Shown: positions 22,801 through 34,630, numbered from the stretch's first letter. The stretch is 64,000 nt of DNA from Artocarpus heterophyllus (GCA_025403435.1 JAJQZP010000439.1:1-64000), one strand, 5' to 3'. The notes: generated by a model not told the origin, from the sequence alone. Numbers and translations: made by a program.

Positions 22801-23353
22801 AAAAAAAGAGGTCGATGTGAGGTCGATATGGGTTGATATGAGGTCTACATATGTAGACCCTATGTCCAACCTGTATCAACCTATATCCACCTCTTATGAT
22901 TCAAAAATTATAGAAAAATTATAATTATATAGACCTTATGTTGACCATGTATCGACCCATATCGACCCAAGCTTGAAAGTGAGTCTAACTTGACGTGTCC
23001 ATTTAAAATGTTATATTTGTACATTTTTTAATCTCATGTGTTAGTTCTCATCCACATAATGGGTTGAATATTAAAGAAGAGGAAGATAATGTTCTTTTAA
23101 AAATGTTCTTTCTTATCCGATGATTCATAAAAATGGAATAAGTAGAGAAATTCCACATGCATAATTTTTCTTAAAGTAGGATAATTGTATCATTATGTAC
23201 TATTAGGTGAATGTTTGGTTAAAAAGACACTAAGGTCTACATGGTTCTGTTTGGGATAGACATGGGGTCTACACCTATGCCCCACATGGGTCTACATAGT
23301 ATCTACATAGGGTTTGCATGTGTCAACCCATGTAGATACCATGTAGACCCCAT
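22801..23353. repeat. Palindrome-rich GGTCTACAT/GTCGATATGGG repeat block, left part
   Basis: Dense direct and inverted copies of GTCGATATGGG, GGTCTACAT and TATCGACCC occur here. They include a perfect 18-bp palindrome GGTCTACATATGTAGACC at 22842-22859, and several ATGTAGACCC and GGGTCTACAT copies at 23232-23352. The same words resume at 25364 on the far side of solo LTR A, so the LTR inserted into the block. Confidence 0.7.
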
Positions 23354-25363
23354 TGTTAGACATGTATGCCCTAAGAAGTAAAAATGTAATAAGTTTTTAG
23401 AGATATTTTTATCAATAAAGAATTTATTCATTGTTTATATACCAAATCTTGTCCTCTTTACGTTCATATTTGTTGAATATATGTTAAGCAAACAATAGTT
23501 TAAGACTATCGGTCTAAACCTTAAGAATTAGACATATGATGGATGGATTATACGGAAGACACAATTCTTAAGGTGATGGTCAAAATCATAAGATCCGTAA
23601 TCGAGGGAATAAAGTTGGACGCTTTATTCACGCAAAGATTGTTATGTTGTCTATATCCCTTTTGGGAGAGGTTTGTCTTAACCATTGGAGGTAGACTCCG
23701 TGAATAGAAACATTGGCATATTGTCATAGGTGACGATGTGTTAGATCGGGACATAAAGTGAATTAATTTGGATTAATAATTTTGTCTCGCAAATCAATTC
23801 ACTTTAGACAATTATTTGTAATGTATCTTAATCTTGAGATGAATAGTGGGCCCGTTGTCTTGGCTTGTATCTTTTGATGTACCAAAATGTGACACCCGCA
23901 TCGTAATAGTGGTATGCATGCCGATACATTGGAGGCATGACTCTTGATAGTGTAAACTTATTATTCATAGATATGGAATTCATAGCTTTTCTTTAGGAGT
24001 AATGATATCCTCTTATATGCGTTATCCTGTAATTGAAAAACTAGAGCGCTCAACCATTTGGATACATAGGTGTAACTGAATGGTATACTGTCTTTAGATG
24101 GTAAGTTTTTCTATGGTGAGAGAATGAAACGTAAGATAAAAATAATCAAAAAGGTGAGACAGATCTAGTCCTTAAGCCGATTATGGATTATCATATAGGG
24201 ATACGATACACTATGATATGTCATGGAGACTTATCTATACGAGTTTCATAATTCTATGTAGTTCAAGAGGGCAGCTCCAAGCTTTTAGTGGAGTAGCGTT
24301 GGAGTTCATAATTATGAAATATATATATGGAATATTGGGTTTCATAATTATCGGAAGCTTGAACTATATAGGTCCATTTGGTCCCATTTGCTAGCTCATA
24401 ACATCATATAACGACACAGCGTACTTTTTTAATAATTGGTGACTTATGTCGGATTTATCAGATTGGTTGAAATTTAGAAGAATCAAATAATTCATGTCTG
24501 TTTATTGGTTGAATTAATTTTGTGAAAAAATTAATTTAAGATAAACTTGTTGAATTATTGGGATCGGATAATTCTTGTCTGTTTATCGGTTGATTTAATT
24601 TTGGATAAATTAGATCAAGATAAACTTGTAGAATTATTGGGAATTGATTTATTTTCTTAGAGATTATCTAGATAAAGTTATTTTGATCAGATAACTTCTC
24701 TATTAGGTTATTTGAATTAAAACTAAGACTTTATCTTATAAATTCTCAGGTGAAAAATAAAAGATTTGCGGAGATTTTTTATCGACAGGTCGACCTGTCG
24801 ATCCACATGTTTGGCCTGCTGATCAGGCTGTTTGGCCTGCCGATAAGCAAAGGATAAGATTACACGTTTTACGCGAATCTTATCAGATATTGATCCGAAC
24901 TTGATTTTGTTTTGAGTTTTTAAGACCTAATCTGATAAGGACTGACCCTAGGCCCAATCTTTATATAAAGGGAGTAAGTCTTAAGAGTTACTTAGATCAA
25001 TTGAGAGATTAAGAGTGATACTCTGCTAGTGAGAATCTAAAAACTCCCTGAGAGCTTTTGTTTACAAATCACGAACACTTGCTTTGGGTTCTCTTGATTG
25101 GTTGGAAGGAAAGTCACCTGGTGGAAGAGCTGTACGTGTGAGCCCACACTCACTCCGGTCGTGGATGGAGAATAGCAAAGAAGGCTAGTTGGTTGAGGCT
25201 CTTCTGGAATGTTACTTCTCATTACATTTTGCGAGGGTTCTTTGGCATTCAAAGGTTAATAAGATCTGGTTAATTTATGCATATCGCATGTCAAACTTGT
25301 ATTTTGAAAAATACTCTGATGTTAAATTTTTAAAATTCCCGCTGCGCATTCTTTTTTCCAACA
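23354..25363 (+). mobile_element. Solo LTR A (~2-kb LTR family)
   Basis: It starts TGTTAGACATG and ends TTTTTTCCAACA, so it has canonical TG...CA ends. It is flanked by a 5-bp duplication CCCAT (23349-23353 and 25364-25368). It matches solo LTR B (50462-52476) and, inverted, solo LTR C (53031-55112) over the full ~2 kb, by eye at around 90% identity. No primer binding site, polypurine tract or internal gene remains. A TATATAAAGG promoter-like box lies near 24962, with the probable transcript region after it. The parent family (copia or gypsy) cannot be told from an LTR alone. Confidence 0.9.
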
Positions 25364-25690
25364 CCCATATCGACCCCTTTCTTTTGTACTTGTACATCTC
25401 AAGCTGCAATTTCATTATAAGGAGGCCGATACTATGTAGACCCTATATCGACCCCCGTTTTTGTACTTGTACATCTCATTCAAAATCATTATAAGGAGGT
25501 CGATCCTCCTATACTATGTAGACCCCATATCGACCATGTTCTTTGTACTTGTACATCTCATTCAAAATCATTATAATGAGGTTGATACTATGTAGACCCC
25601 ATATCAACCCTGTTCTTTGTACTTGTACATCTCATTCAAAATCATTATAAGGACGTCGATACCATGTAGACCCTATATCAACCCCATTCA
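25364..25690. repeat. Palindrome-rich repeat block, right part: four ~77-bp tandem units
   Basis: The phrase TTGTACTTGTACATCTCA recurs with spacings of about 75-81 bp (starting near 25384, 25461, 25542, 25617). Each is followed by ATTATAAGGAGGTCGATACTATGTAGACCCCATATCGACC-like sequence in shorter matching pieces. The block adjoins the 3' end of the MULE transposase. Confidence 0.75.
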
Positions 25691-25859
25691 ATTTTTAAGT
25701 TTTGTAAGTTTCGGCAGCATAACGACTTAATTTCATCAAAATTTGAAGAAACCCTATATAAAACAATATGGAACAAGACAATAATGATATAAAACGGAAC
25801 AATTAACAGTTAATTCATTGAAAACATAAAAATTCATTATCTCTTAACAACAAACGAAA

Positions 25860-27503
25860 TCAAAAAATTGGCGCATTCCTACAAGTATTTTGATAATGCT
25901 CGTATTGTCCGCATCTAGCACATCCGTTTCTTCTTTGCATGGTGCTCTTGCCTGTACTTGGAAGTCTTTTTTGTTTTGACCTATTGTGTCTTTGCTTAAC
26001 ATTAGGTGGTAAAATGCGCATTTCCCTAACATCATCAGGAATATCCCATTTAGATGAATCTGGTACAGGATAAATTGTATGTACATATGCATTAACCAAT
26101 GTATCTATCTTGTAATAATGTGAACATAATTCATAAACGAATGTTTCTGCCTTCCCACAAGCTGCAATTGCATGTTCACATGGCATCTGATCTATGTCGA
26201 GCACGTGACAAATACAAGTTCTCAACCTAATGTTCACAGTTGCAGAAACCTCTCCACCTACAACGTGGTACTCATCAATATTGAGCTTGTTAGCTCATAA
26301 AAATCTAGCTTTGGCGTACCTGTTATTGAGTATTTTCTCATTCTTTGGTGTCAAAACTGAGGTAGTGACAACGGCGTTGGTCCATCTATCATTAAACCAC
26401 ATTGACATCTTTCCTAACACATAATCTAACAGGGCAACGACAGGGTAATCTATAACATCTTTGAGCATTCTATTCAGTGATTCAGCAAAGTTTGAGGTCA
26501 TGATATCATATCTATTTCCCTTAAAATGAGCACGAAACTAGTTCTCAAAGCCAACCTACTCTTACAGGGATCTCTCAACGCTTGGATAATCAAAACAAAG
26601 ATCATTGGAAAAGATATTGAACTCATCAATTCGATAAGCATTGGCAGCTTTAAAGAACAACGGTAGACCACTGCTAGAATGAAAGGTACCATTGATGTTC
26701 TGCGCCATATGAAATGTGCAACAACAATGGCGTGCTAACTCATAAACTGTCTTAACAGCCTTTTTAATACTTCGATGCCTATCAGATATGAAAACTAAAT
26801 CTTTGGAATCTTTCACAACTTCCTTCAACTCTGAGAAGAACCATGTCCAAGATACATTATCTTCTTTGTCCACAATCCCCCAAGCGATGGGATAACAACA
26901 ACATTCACTATCTTGAGCAGTGGCCACAAATAGCATGCCTCCGAATTTTCCCTCCAAAAAGGTTCCATCGACAACTATTACTTTCTTCATGCAAACAAAT
27001 CATCGTATGCAAGGTCCATGTGCCACAAAAAGATATTTAAACCTTTTATTATTGTCTACCTTAATGTTGGCAATAGTACCATGGTTTATAGACTTGAGCA
27101 TATGACAGTACGGTGGAAGGATGGCAAAACTTGCTTCAGCCGTACCCCTTTATGAGGTTAATTGCATGCTCACGAGCCATCCAAGCTCTGTAGTAACTAA
27201 AATCCATACCAAATGCGAAATGAACATAATTCTGTATTGATTTAGGTCGTGGACCCTGTGGTATACTTAAAAATTGATTTTTGACACAATCCCCAATAAT
27301 AGAGTATGTTGCTTGTCTATGCTTTGATGAATGTTTTTCTGGGGAACAAGAGTGAATCCCACAATACTTACGAATAATAAATATGTTTGACAATGACAAC
27401 TTACATGTTCGAATATGCCACTTACAATTCAAATCCACACACTCCACCACAAGTAAATTTTTGCTCGATTTTTTTGTTACAAACTCGAACCTTCCTTTTA
27501 AAG
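25860..27503 (-). pseudogene. MULE transposase (MURA-type), C-terminal two-thirds, broken
   Basis: Downstream of Copia-2 the frame resumes as ALKGRFEFVTKKS and VECVDLNCKWHIR (MuDR DNA-binding region, ~27410-27500). The MULE transposase domain follows, with IVVDGTFLEGKFGG (first acidic residue, ~26950-26990), VFISDRHRSIKKAV (second, ~26760-26800) and CTFHMAQNI. A SWIM zinc finger CICHVLDIDQMPCEHA lies at ~26165-26220 and a C-terminal zinc knuckle CARCGQYEHYQNTC at ~25880-25920. Lesions include a frameshift near 27130, stops near 27000 and 26538, and a stop near 26295. The family cuts and pastes DNA in the nucleus. The third catalytic residue was not assigned with confidence. Confidence 0.88.
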
Positions 27504-27508
27504 CTATA

Positions 27509-27796
27509 TATAGAAGTTAAGAAAAAACTTTGTTTTATTATTATTGATTGTACATTAACATTCTTGCAAGGGCTACAATTTATACAATTGAGGATTGCCT
27601 AAAAAAGGAAAATAATCCTTGATATTAACACCTAAAAATCTGTCTATAATCAGCTATCAATCACCTAAAAATCAGCCATCATTTAGCCTAGCAACAAGCT
27701 ATCAATCTCCTAATAATCAGCCATCAATTAGCCATCAATTAACCTAGAATGAAATTAGCTAATTTCAGGGAATTACAAAATTTACAGATTCTAACA
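27509..27796 (-). repeat. Copia-2 3' LTR
   Basis: This 288-bp repeat matches 32374-32653. It carries an extra CATCAATTAGC-like 11-bp segment relative to its partner. It is bordered by CTATA and by the duplicated polypurine tract. Confidence 0.9.
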
Positions 27797-27823
27797 CTCC
27801 CCCTCAGATTCTAACACTCCCCC

Positions 27824-29404
27824 TCAAGCTGGAATGTAAATGTTTGTCATTCCTAGCTTGTTCACCATATCTTCAAAACTCGGTTTGTGAAGACTCTTCG
27901 TCAAGACGTCTGCTGTCTGTTCCTTGGTTGGAATATACGTCATGCAAACACTTCCATTGTCAATCTTTTCTTTGATAAAATGGCGGTCCACTTCCACATG
28001 TTTTGTCCTATCATGATGAACAGGATTGTGAGCAATACTAACTGCAGCCTTGTTATCATAATAAAGCTTCATTGGAGCATTACTTGAAATCTTCAGCTCT
28101 TGGAGCAATCTTCCGAGCCATACCCCTTCACATATGCCATGAGCTAGGGCTCGAAATTCAGCCTCTGCACTACTTCTTGCTACCACTGGTTGTTTTTTGC
28201 TCCTCCAGGTTACTAGATTACCCCAAACATAGGTACAGTATCTAGAAGTTGATCTTCTATCCACGGAGGAACCTGCCCAATCAGCATCTGTATACACTTC
28301 CACCATCTTGTTGTCTCCCTTTTTGAAGAATAACCCTCTTCCAGGAGTGCTTTTTAGATACCTTAGTATCCTGTACACTGCCTCAAGATGTCTTTCCTTC
28401 GGTGAGTGCATAAAATGACTTACTACACTTACGGCAAAGGCAATATCTGGACGAGTGTGTGCCAGATAAATTAGTTTGCCTACCAATCTATGGTATTGCT
28501 CTTTGTTAACCTCCTTGCCTCCTTCAAGTCCAAGTTTTACGTTGGGCTCCATGGGAGTTTCAGTTGGTTTGCACCCCAACATTCCTGTATCCTAGAGTAG
28601 ATCCAGAATATACTTCCTCTAAGAAACCACTATACCATCCCTGCTTCTGGCAACTTCCATTCCCAAGAAATACTTGAGAGTACCTAGGTCTTTTAGTTCA
28701 AATTCTCCTGCCAAGTATTCTTTTAACTGCTCCAGCTCACTGTAATCATCTCCTGTGACGATTATATCATCTACATACACAATCAGGATGGCCCTTTTTG
28801 TGCTTTCAGAATGCTTATAGAAAATGGTGTGATCTGACTGTGCCTGTAGGAAACCTCGTCTCTTCACTGCTTGAGTAAATCTCTCGAACCACTATCTAGG
28901 AGACTATTTTAAGCCATAAAGAGATTTTTTTAACTTGCAAACCAAGTTTTCCTTTAGTTTAAACCCAGGTGGTGGATCCATATACACATCTTTACGCAGA
29001 TCTCCATTCAGGAACGCATTTTTTACAACTAGCTGTTGAAGTAGCCAATCGAGATTTGCAGCTAGTGACAGAAGAACTCTGATAGAGTTGAGCTTGGCAA
29101 CTAGTGCAAATGTCTCCTTATAGTCTATCCCATATGTTTGAGTAAAGCCTTTAGCGACCAGTCTTGCTTTGTACCTACTAACACTGCCATCTGTATTAAA
29201 TTTGACCGTGAAAACCCATTTGCAGCCAACTGTAGTTTTTCCTCTTGGTAGCTCTACAACCTCCCATGTATGATTTTTTTCTAAAGCTTCCATTTCTTCT
29301 TGTACGGTTTTCTTCCATTTTGGGTCTGCAAGGGCTTCTTCAATACTTCTTGGTATCTCAATACCTGTTAGAGCAATAGTAAATGTAGAAAAAACAGGAG
29401 ACAA
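27824..29404 (-). pseudogene. Copia-2 reverse transcriptase and RNase H (broken)
   Basis: RT starts near 29370 ([19 protein letters not shown]). It continues with [20 protein letters not shown] (~29100-29160), [20 protein letters not shown] (~28965-29025), KKSLYGLK, and the catalytic [15 protein letters not shown] (~28755-28795). RNase H is nearly complete (VEVYTDADWAGSSVDRRST, ARSSAEAEFRALAHGICEG, KLYYDNKAAVSIAHNPV, HVEVDRHFIKEKI, TKEQTADVLTKSL) and ends with GMTNIYIPA and a stop near 27825. Stops lie near 28905, 28895, 28619 and 28590. It is less damaged than Copia-1 over this region. Confidence 0.9.
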
Positions 29405-29576
29405 CTTTTCATACGAAACAAATTTGGAGATTAGGTGTTGAGTACACGCTCTTACGCCCTTCCTAATGCAATAGGAACATGAAGATCCTTTTTTCTTGGT
29501 GGACTGTAGCTTTGCAGGTTCAGTTCTTCTTCTGCAATGCCATCATGGTCTCAGGACGTGAAACAAGAGCAGGGAT

Positions 29577-31265
29577 TGATTCAGAATCCTAACCTTGCTG
29601 AGAATCAGGATTTTCACCATCTTGAGGGTGCCTCCTGCGTGAATAAACAATATTTTTCCATCGTCCTTCCCCTGTTTCAACATAATGTGGCTCAACGGGT
29701 TTGGTGGGTTCAGACATAGTAGGAAGAGGAAGTGGTAGTAAGGATACAACAGGTTCAGTGGGTTCAGCCAGAGTGGGTAAAGAAAATGGTGGTGAAGAAG
29801 GTGATGTAAAATTGGACACCTCAGGCTCGAACTTTTCCCAAGACTCAATTTCATCTCGAATCTCCCCCTGAAGTGAGGACTTGGGAAAGTATGATTGATT
29901 CTCAAAAAATGTGACATCCATTGAGACAAACATTCGATGAAGAGTGGGTGAATAACATTTATACCCTCGTTGTGTAGATGAATACCCAATGAAAGCACAC
30001 TTGACTGACTTTGGATCAAGTTTTGAACGATTTTTTCGGTGGTCATGTACGAACACAACACACCCAAAAGTCTTTAGACGAATAGATGTGGAACAACGAA
30101 ACGAGGGATAAATTTGGAGGATGATAGACAAGGGTGTTTTGAAACTGAGAACCTTTGATGGCATGCGATTTATAAGGTGACAGGCAGTAAGAATAGCTTC
30201 CCCCCAAAGGTACTTTGGAACTGACATAGTGAACATTAGGGCTCTGGCAACTTCAAGTAAATGTCGATTTTTCCTCTCTACTACTCCATTTTGTTGTGGA
30301 GTATCGGTATAGGAACTTTGATGGATGATACCATTAGTTGCTATAAAGTCTCCTAAGAATGTTTTGAAGTATTCAGTTCCATTATCAGTTCTCAAAACTT
30401 TGATTGTGGTTTGAAATTGGTTTTTTACCATGGCATGAAAATTTTGAAAAATTCTTGCAACCTCAGTCCTTTCTTTAAAAAGATAAACCCAACACACTCT
30501 TGTATGATCATCAATGAATGTAATGAACCATCTTGTACCTGTGACATTGTGAATACGGGATGGTCCCCAGACATCACTATGAACATGGGAAAATGGACTG
30601 GACTCATTATAAGGTTTAGCTGGAAAAGATGTTCTTGTGTGTTTAGCTAATTGCTAGATTTCACAATGAAAATTTTTTGGATCTTTATTGATAAATAAAT
30701 TAGGAAACAAGTGTTTGAGATAATAAAAATTAGGGTGGCCTAACCTACAGTGCCACAACATTACATCTTTATTAGACGATAGAGCAATTTCAGCCATTGT
30801 TGCTTGTTTATTCACGCATTTTTCATCCTCAAAGTAGTAAAGTCCTCCTTCCTCTCTAGCAATGCCAATCATCTTCTTCGATCCTTGTTCCTGTATTTGA
30901 CACATAGTATTAGATAAATTGGCAGTGCAATTAAGGTCCTGAGTAAGTTTACTAATTGACACAAGATTGCAAGCTAGGTTGGGAACATGTAGCACGGAAT
31001 GTAGAACTAGATTTTCTGACAAGCGTATATAACCTCTTCCAGCAACTGAAGTAAAATTTTCATATGCAATTTTTACTCTCACATTTCCGTGACATGACAT
31101 GTAAGAGTAAAATAGAGATGAATTATCTGTCATGTGATCAGACGCACCAGAATCAAACACCCAAGGGTTTTGCCTTTGTATATAGAAAGCAGTACCTTGA
31201 AGAGAAAATTTGCTAGTGGCAGTGTTGGGGTCCATCACAGATTGTTGATTGAGAAGATTTAACAA
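29577..31265 (-). pseudogene. Copia-2 protease, GAG-pre-integrase and integrase (broken)
   Basis: Protease active site PWVFDSGASDHMTDNSS is near 31120-31165. The linker SVLHVPNLACNLVSISKL and GAG-pre-integrase LWHCRLGHPNFYYLKHLF (~30700-30770) follow. Integrase core motifs are VHSDVWGPS, VLRTDNGTEYF and QQNGVVERKNRH, then YLWGEAILTACHLINRMP, FGCVVFVHDHRKNRSKLDP and CYSPTLHRMFVSMDVTFFE. A TAG replaces a conserved cysteine codon near 30655 in the zinc-binding HHCC region. A proline-rich linker (29600-29780) leads towards reverse transcriptase and ends at a stop near 29589. Confidence 0.9.
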
Positions 31266-31274
31266 CTTTTCCAG

Positions 31275-32300
31275 TTATCCTTTGTTTAAAAAAACCCCGG
31301 TTGATTCAGTGCTACTAGTCCCTTCATTTTTCTCCTCGGTTGTGGCCTGAAAAACTTTACCCTGACCTTGTCTTCGAGGTTTCACATCTGCAGGTTTACC
31401 ATGAAGATCCCAGCAACGTTCCCGGGTATGACCAAGCTTATTGCAGTGCGAACAACGTGGTCTTTGGCTCGGTTTTTGATCAGTGGATTTGTTGGCGAAG
31501 TTTCGAGCAATAAGAGCAGTTGTTTCTGCTGGTCGATCGCTAAAAGGTGCGGTTGGTTGGTCCTTCTTTTCTCCAACCATAACCCTCCGCCGACTAGCTT
31601 CACACCGGACCTCTGCAAAGGCTTCTCCAATTGTTGGCAGTGGCATTCGACCAAGAATTCGGCCACGAACTTCATCTAACTCCTTGTTGAGACCTGCTAG
31701 AAACTCATATAAACGCTCCTTCTCAAGGCGCCTCTGAAACTTTTTGTTCTCCTCAAGATCTCCCCAATCTGCTTCATAATGCATATCCAACTCTTGCCAT
31801 AATGTCTGTAGAGAGTTATAGTACTCTGTAACGTCCATAGTACCCTGTTGGAATGCCTTGAGTTTATTCTTTATTTCAAAAACTTGTGAAGCGTTTTCAA
31901 GATCAGAATAATTCTCCTTCACAGCATCCCAAATTGCTTTGGCAGTTCAGAGAAATAAATAGGTGCGACTGATGTGTGGCTCCATCGAATTGATGAGCCA
32001 AGCCATGACGAGAGAATTGTTGAGTTCCCAATTGGCATAGGTTGGATCCAAGACATTCAGACGCTTGACCTCGCCATTGATGTAGCCAAGTTTCCCTCTT
32101 CCTCTAATTACAAGCAAAACGGATTGCGACCATTGGAAAAAATTTTTCCCATCCAACGTGTGATTAGTGATCTGTAGTGAAGAACCCTCTCCGAAGGATT
32201 GCGCGATCACAGATGGGGCAGAAGAATTGGTGGTGACTGATGACGAAATATTTTCCTTCTCTGAACTCATGATTGTTGGATTGAGAAGTGAGCTAGACAA
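31275..32300 (-). pseudogene. Copia-2 Gag (broken)
   Basis: The first ATG is at 32300; the family-like start MSSEKENISSS is at 32270. The capsid region reads DGKNFFQWSQSVLLVIRGRG, SLVMAWLINSMEPHISRTYL, VFEIKNKLKAFQQGTMDVTE, LYEFLAGLNKELDEVRGRIL. A zinc knuckle CSHCNKLGHTRERC lies near 31415-31460. A TGA near 31947 breaks the frame once, and another stop near 31275 separates Gag from protease. Confidence 0.9.
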
Positions 32301-32373
32301 AAAAAAAAGGCAGGATTGCTGAAAAATTTGAACTAAGAAATTTGGGTTGCAGGGTTTTAAGGCTCTAGTACCA

Positions 32374-32653
32374 TATAGAAGTTAAGAAAAAACTTTTTTT
32401 TTATTATTATTATTGATTGTACATTAACATTCTTGCAAGGGCTACAATTTATACAATTGAGGATTGCCTAAAAAAGGAAAATAATCCCTGATATTAACAC
32501 CTAAAAATCTGTCTATAATCAGCTGTCAATCACCTAAAAATCAGCCATCATTTAGCCTAGCAAAAAGCTGTCAATCTCCTAATAATCAGCCATCAATTAA
32601 CCTAGACTGAATCAGCTAATTTCAGGGAATTACAAAATTTGCAGATTCTAACA
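32374..32653 (-). repeat. Copia-2 5' LTR
   Basis: This 280-bp repeat is followed on the minus strand by the primer binding site. The U5-side poly-T run is longer than in the 3' LTR. Confidence 0.9.
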
Positions 32654-32658
32654 CTATA

Positions 32659-33302
32659 ACATGAAGCTTCATCCTTAACTCTCTCTTGCTTCTAAAGTGG
32701 TCACCAACTTGTAAATTAGATCCATCATTGAATGTAAAACTATGGAAAGTTGAGGATGATCTGACTTCTGTTTCATTTAAAATCATGAGTAGTTGTGGCG
32801 GAGGAAGTGGACCCATGTTGTTAGGAGTTGAGGCATTCTCGTCTGAAGCTGCATCAACAAAATCACAATAAAAAAATTCATCATCTGGTGGATTTTTTTG
32901 AATTTCATCTTCATTAGTAGGAGCTGAGGCAATCTCCTCACGAACTACAATCTCCCGCTCAACACAATTCATATCTTCTTCTTCCACCTGAACATGTAGA
33001 GGTATTGTGTTACCACTGTACTTAAGTAACCCCTTAAAAACTAACGGGTCATTATCATCAGAAATTCTAATCGGCTTCATCTTATCAGAGTGTTTTGGTG
33101 GCATGTAGGTTATCTTCAATGACTTATTTCTACGATCAATTCTAGCTTTTGTACAAATCTTGTTAACCAACATGCTGAACTTAGGACTCTCTTCTTCTAA
33201 CATAATTCCTTTCATTTCACTTTGCTCCTCACACCACATTCAACAAGTTTGTAATTCATTCCAATGTCCTCTACCGTCGAAATAAATTGGTAATGAAGCC
33301 AT
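32659..33302 (-). pseudogene. MULE transposase N-terminal part, cut off by Copia-2
   Basis: The ATG at 33302 follows a TTTTTTGCAG acceptor and opens MASLPIYFDGRGHWNE. This is the PB1-like start typical of plant MURA proteins with an upstream leader intron. A TGA follows about 20 codons in. The frame then runs through an acidic linker to DHFRSKRELRMKLHVI at 32659. That is exactly where the Copia-2 target duplication CTATA interrupts it; the other side continues in the same frame at 27503. This places Copia-2 insertion after the MULE. Confidence 0.82.
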
Positions 33303-34630
33303 TTGAATATAGAACTGCAAAAAAAAAAAGACTTTTAGGCAAATCTTCAATTCTAGTTCAATCAAAAGATGCTATTAATAATTCCAACCCAAACAAAATA
33401 AAGCACCATTGCAATAATAACAACTAATGCTATTAACAATTATATAGATATAGGTAAATTTGTGGTTGTTATTTGTTGATGGATAGCCCTATTAAGGGGA
33501 AAAAAAACAGCGTGTATCAGGCAATTTCAATGTGATCATCAACAAAGATTCAGGGTTAAATGAGTGATACTTTAATTTGTCTAATATGGAAATATCATAA
33601 ATATTATTGATGTTAGAGATCAAATCTCTACCCTCTGAGTTATTTTTTTTTTATTATTTTTTTTTAAAACAAGAATATCACAACTATTTACTCTCATAAT
33701 CTACCTGCCCAAAATAGTTTACCCACAGAAAATAGAAATCAATATGTAGTGGACTCTCCTTTCTTTTGTTTTTTTCTTTTTCTTTTTGTTTGTTTGTTTT
33801 ATTGTTTTTAATTAACTCTATCTCCTTTTCTTAAAGAACATTCAGAACTCTTTATCTTTCTTGTTTATGCCCCTTTTTCACTAGCATAAAAAACTCCAAA
33901 AGAAATCAATTGAATTATCCAAGTACCTTGAGTTTGAGTAGAGAAAGAGGTTCTACATGGAGTTACTAAAGTTCTCCTTGAATAAATGGTTATATGATTT
34001 GGATTTCGATGGTGTTTAAAATGGACAAAATCTGATACAAACTTGATTCATCAGAGTTTTATTTGTGCGTGAGAAAAGAAAAAAAATTCAAAATTCCTAT
34101 TTATTCAAAGATTGAGTGTTGCCATAAAAAGAAATAAAAGATTTGGGACTAAAGAAAGAAATTCCCATTTAAATACGTGGTGTTATCAATGGAGACCGTC
34201 TACTAGGGATTTGGGATTGAAGAAGATGGAGAAGAAGACGAAGAAGAAGAAGAGCTGCTACGAGGGGCTGACGTGCTCAACTGAAGAAGAAAAGAAGAAG
34301 AAGTTCAGTGGAGCTTGGGAAGACTAGAGACGAGGGAAGAATTGGAATAATTTGCGGGAAATCAATTGGTTAAATTCGTTTGTTTGGTTTGGGATGGCTG
34401 GGGATCAAGGGAAAGGATGGAAATTAACGTGAAAAACTAAGAATTAGGGCTTTTTCTTTTTTTTTTTTTCAACTTTGTGGCTGTTGCTAAGATGGCGTTT
34501 CTACATGGCAAAATTTTTTTTGAGCTGCTTTAATGACATGACATTTAAAGCATTTACCCAATGAGGAAATTTTTTGGTCTTTCTATCAAAAAGTACTTAT
34601 TCTTTAAATCATTTGCCTAAACGCCCCTTG
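33303..34630. other. MULE leader and right-flank DNA; no gene
   Basis: Presumably the 5' leader intron and promoter side of the transposase, then the MULE end. It includes poly-T/A tracts and a GAAGAAGAAG-rich stretch (34225-34320) whose translation is low-complexity lysine/glutamate. No inverted partner for this end was found near 19.9-20.5 kb. Confidence 0.35.

Larger units (their letters stand above)
27509..32653 (-). mobile_element. Copia-2: Ty1/copia LTR retrotransposon
   Basis: This is a full-length minus-strand copia element with LTRs of 288 and 280 bp and a 5-bp target duplication CTATA (27504-27508 and 32654-32658). The element strand starts TGTTAGAATC and ends CTTCTATA, so the 3' terminus is TA, not CA. 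A Met-tRNA-like primer site (TGGTACTAGAGCC, reverse complement of ~32361-32373) follows the 5' LTR. A polypurine tract (CTTGAGGGGGAG on the minus strand) precedes the 3' LTR. A 20-bp tandem duplication at 27797-27816 repeats the tract plus the LTR start. LTR divergence is greater than in Copia-1, including an 11-bp indel. It splits the MULE transposase. Confidence 0.92.
20466..33302. mobile_element. Mutator-like element (MULE) remains: DUF1985 gene plus MURA transposase
   Basis: Coordinates cover the coding core only; true ends are not located. A plus-strand DUF1985 gene (20466-22240) converges on a minus-strand MURA-type transposase (33302-25860). Plant MULEs of the Kaonashi/CUMULE kind pair a transposase with a DUF1985/Ulp1-protease-like gene, which fits. 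No Ulp1 catalytic region was seen. The space between the genes holds repeats built on ATGTAGACCCCATATCGACC. Later insertions are solo LTR A (23354-25363) and Copia-2 (27509-32653, inside the transposase reading frame). Without them the core is about 5.7 kb. Confidence 0.55.

Noticed and set aside
22801..25690. CRISPR-like look of repeated ATGTAGACCCCATATCGACC words
   Set aside because: Spacing and repeat copies are irregular, no cas genes are present, and the context is a plant transposon.
34112..34327. Lys/Glu-rich open frame
   Set aside because: It arises from a GAA/AAG simple repeat upstream of the MULE transposase.
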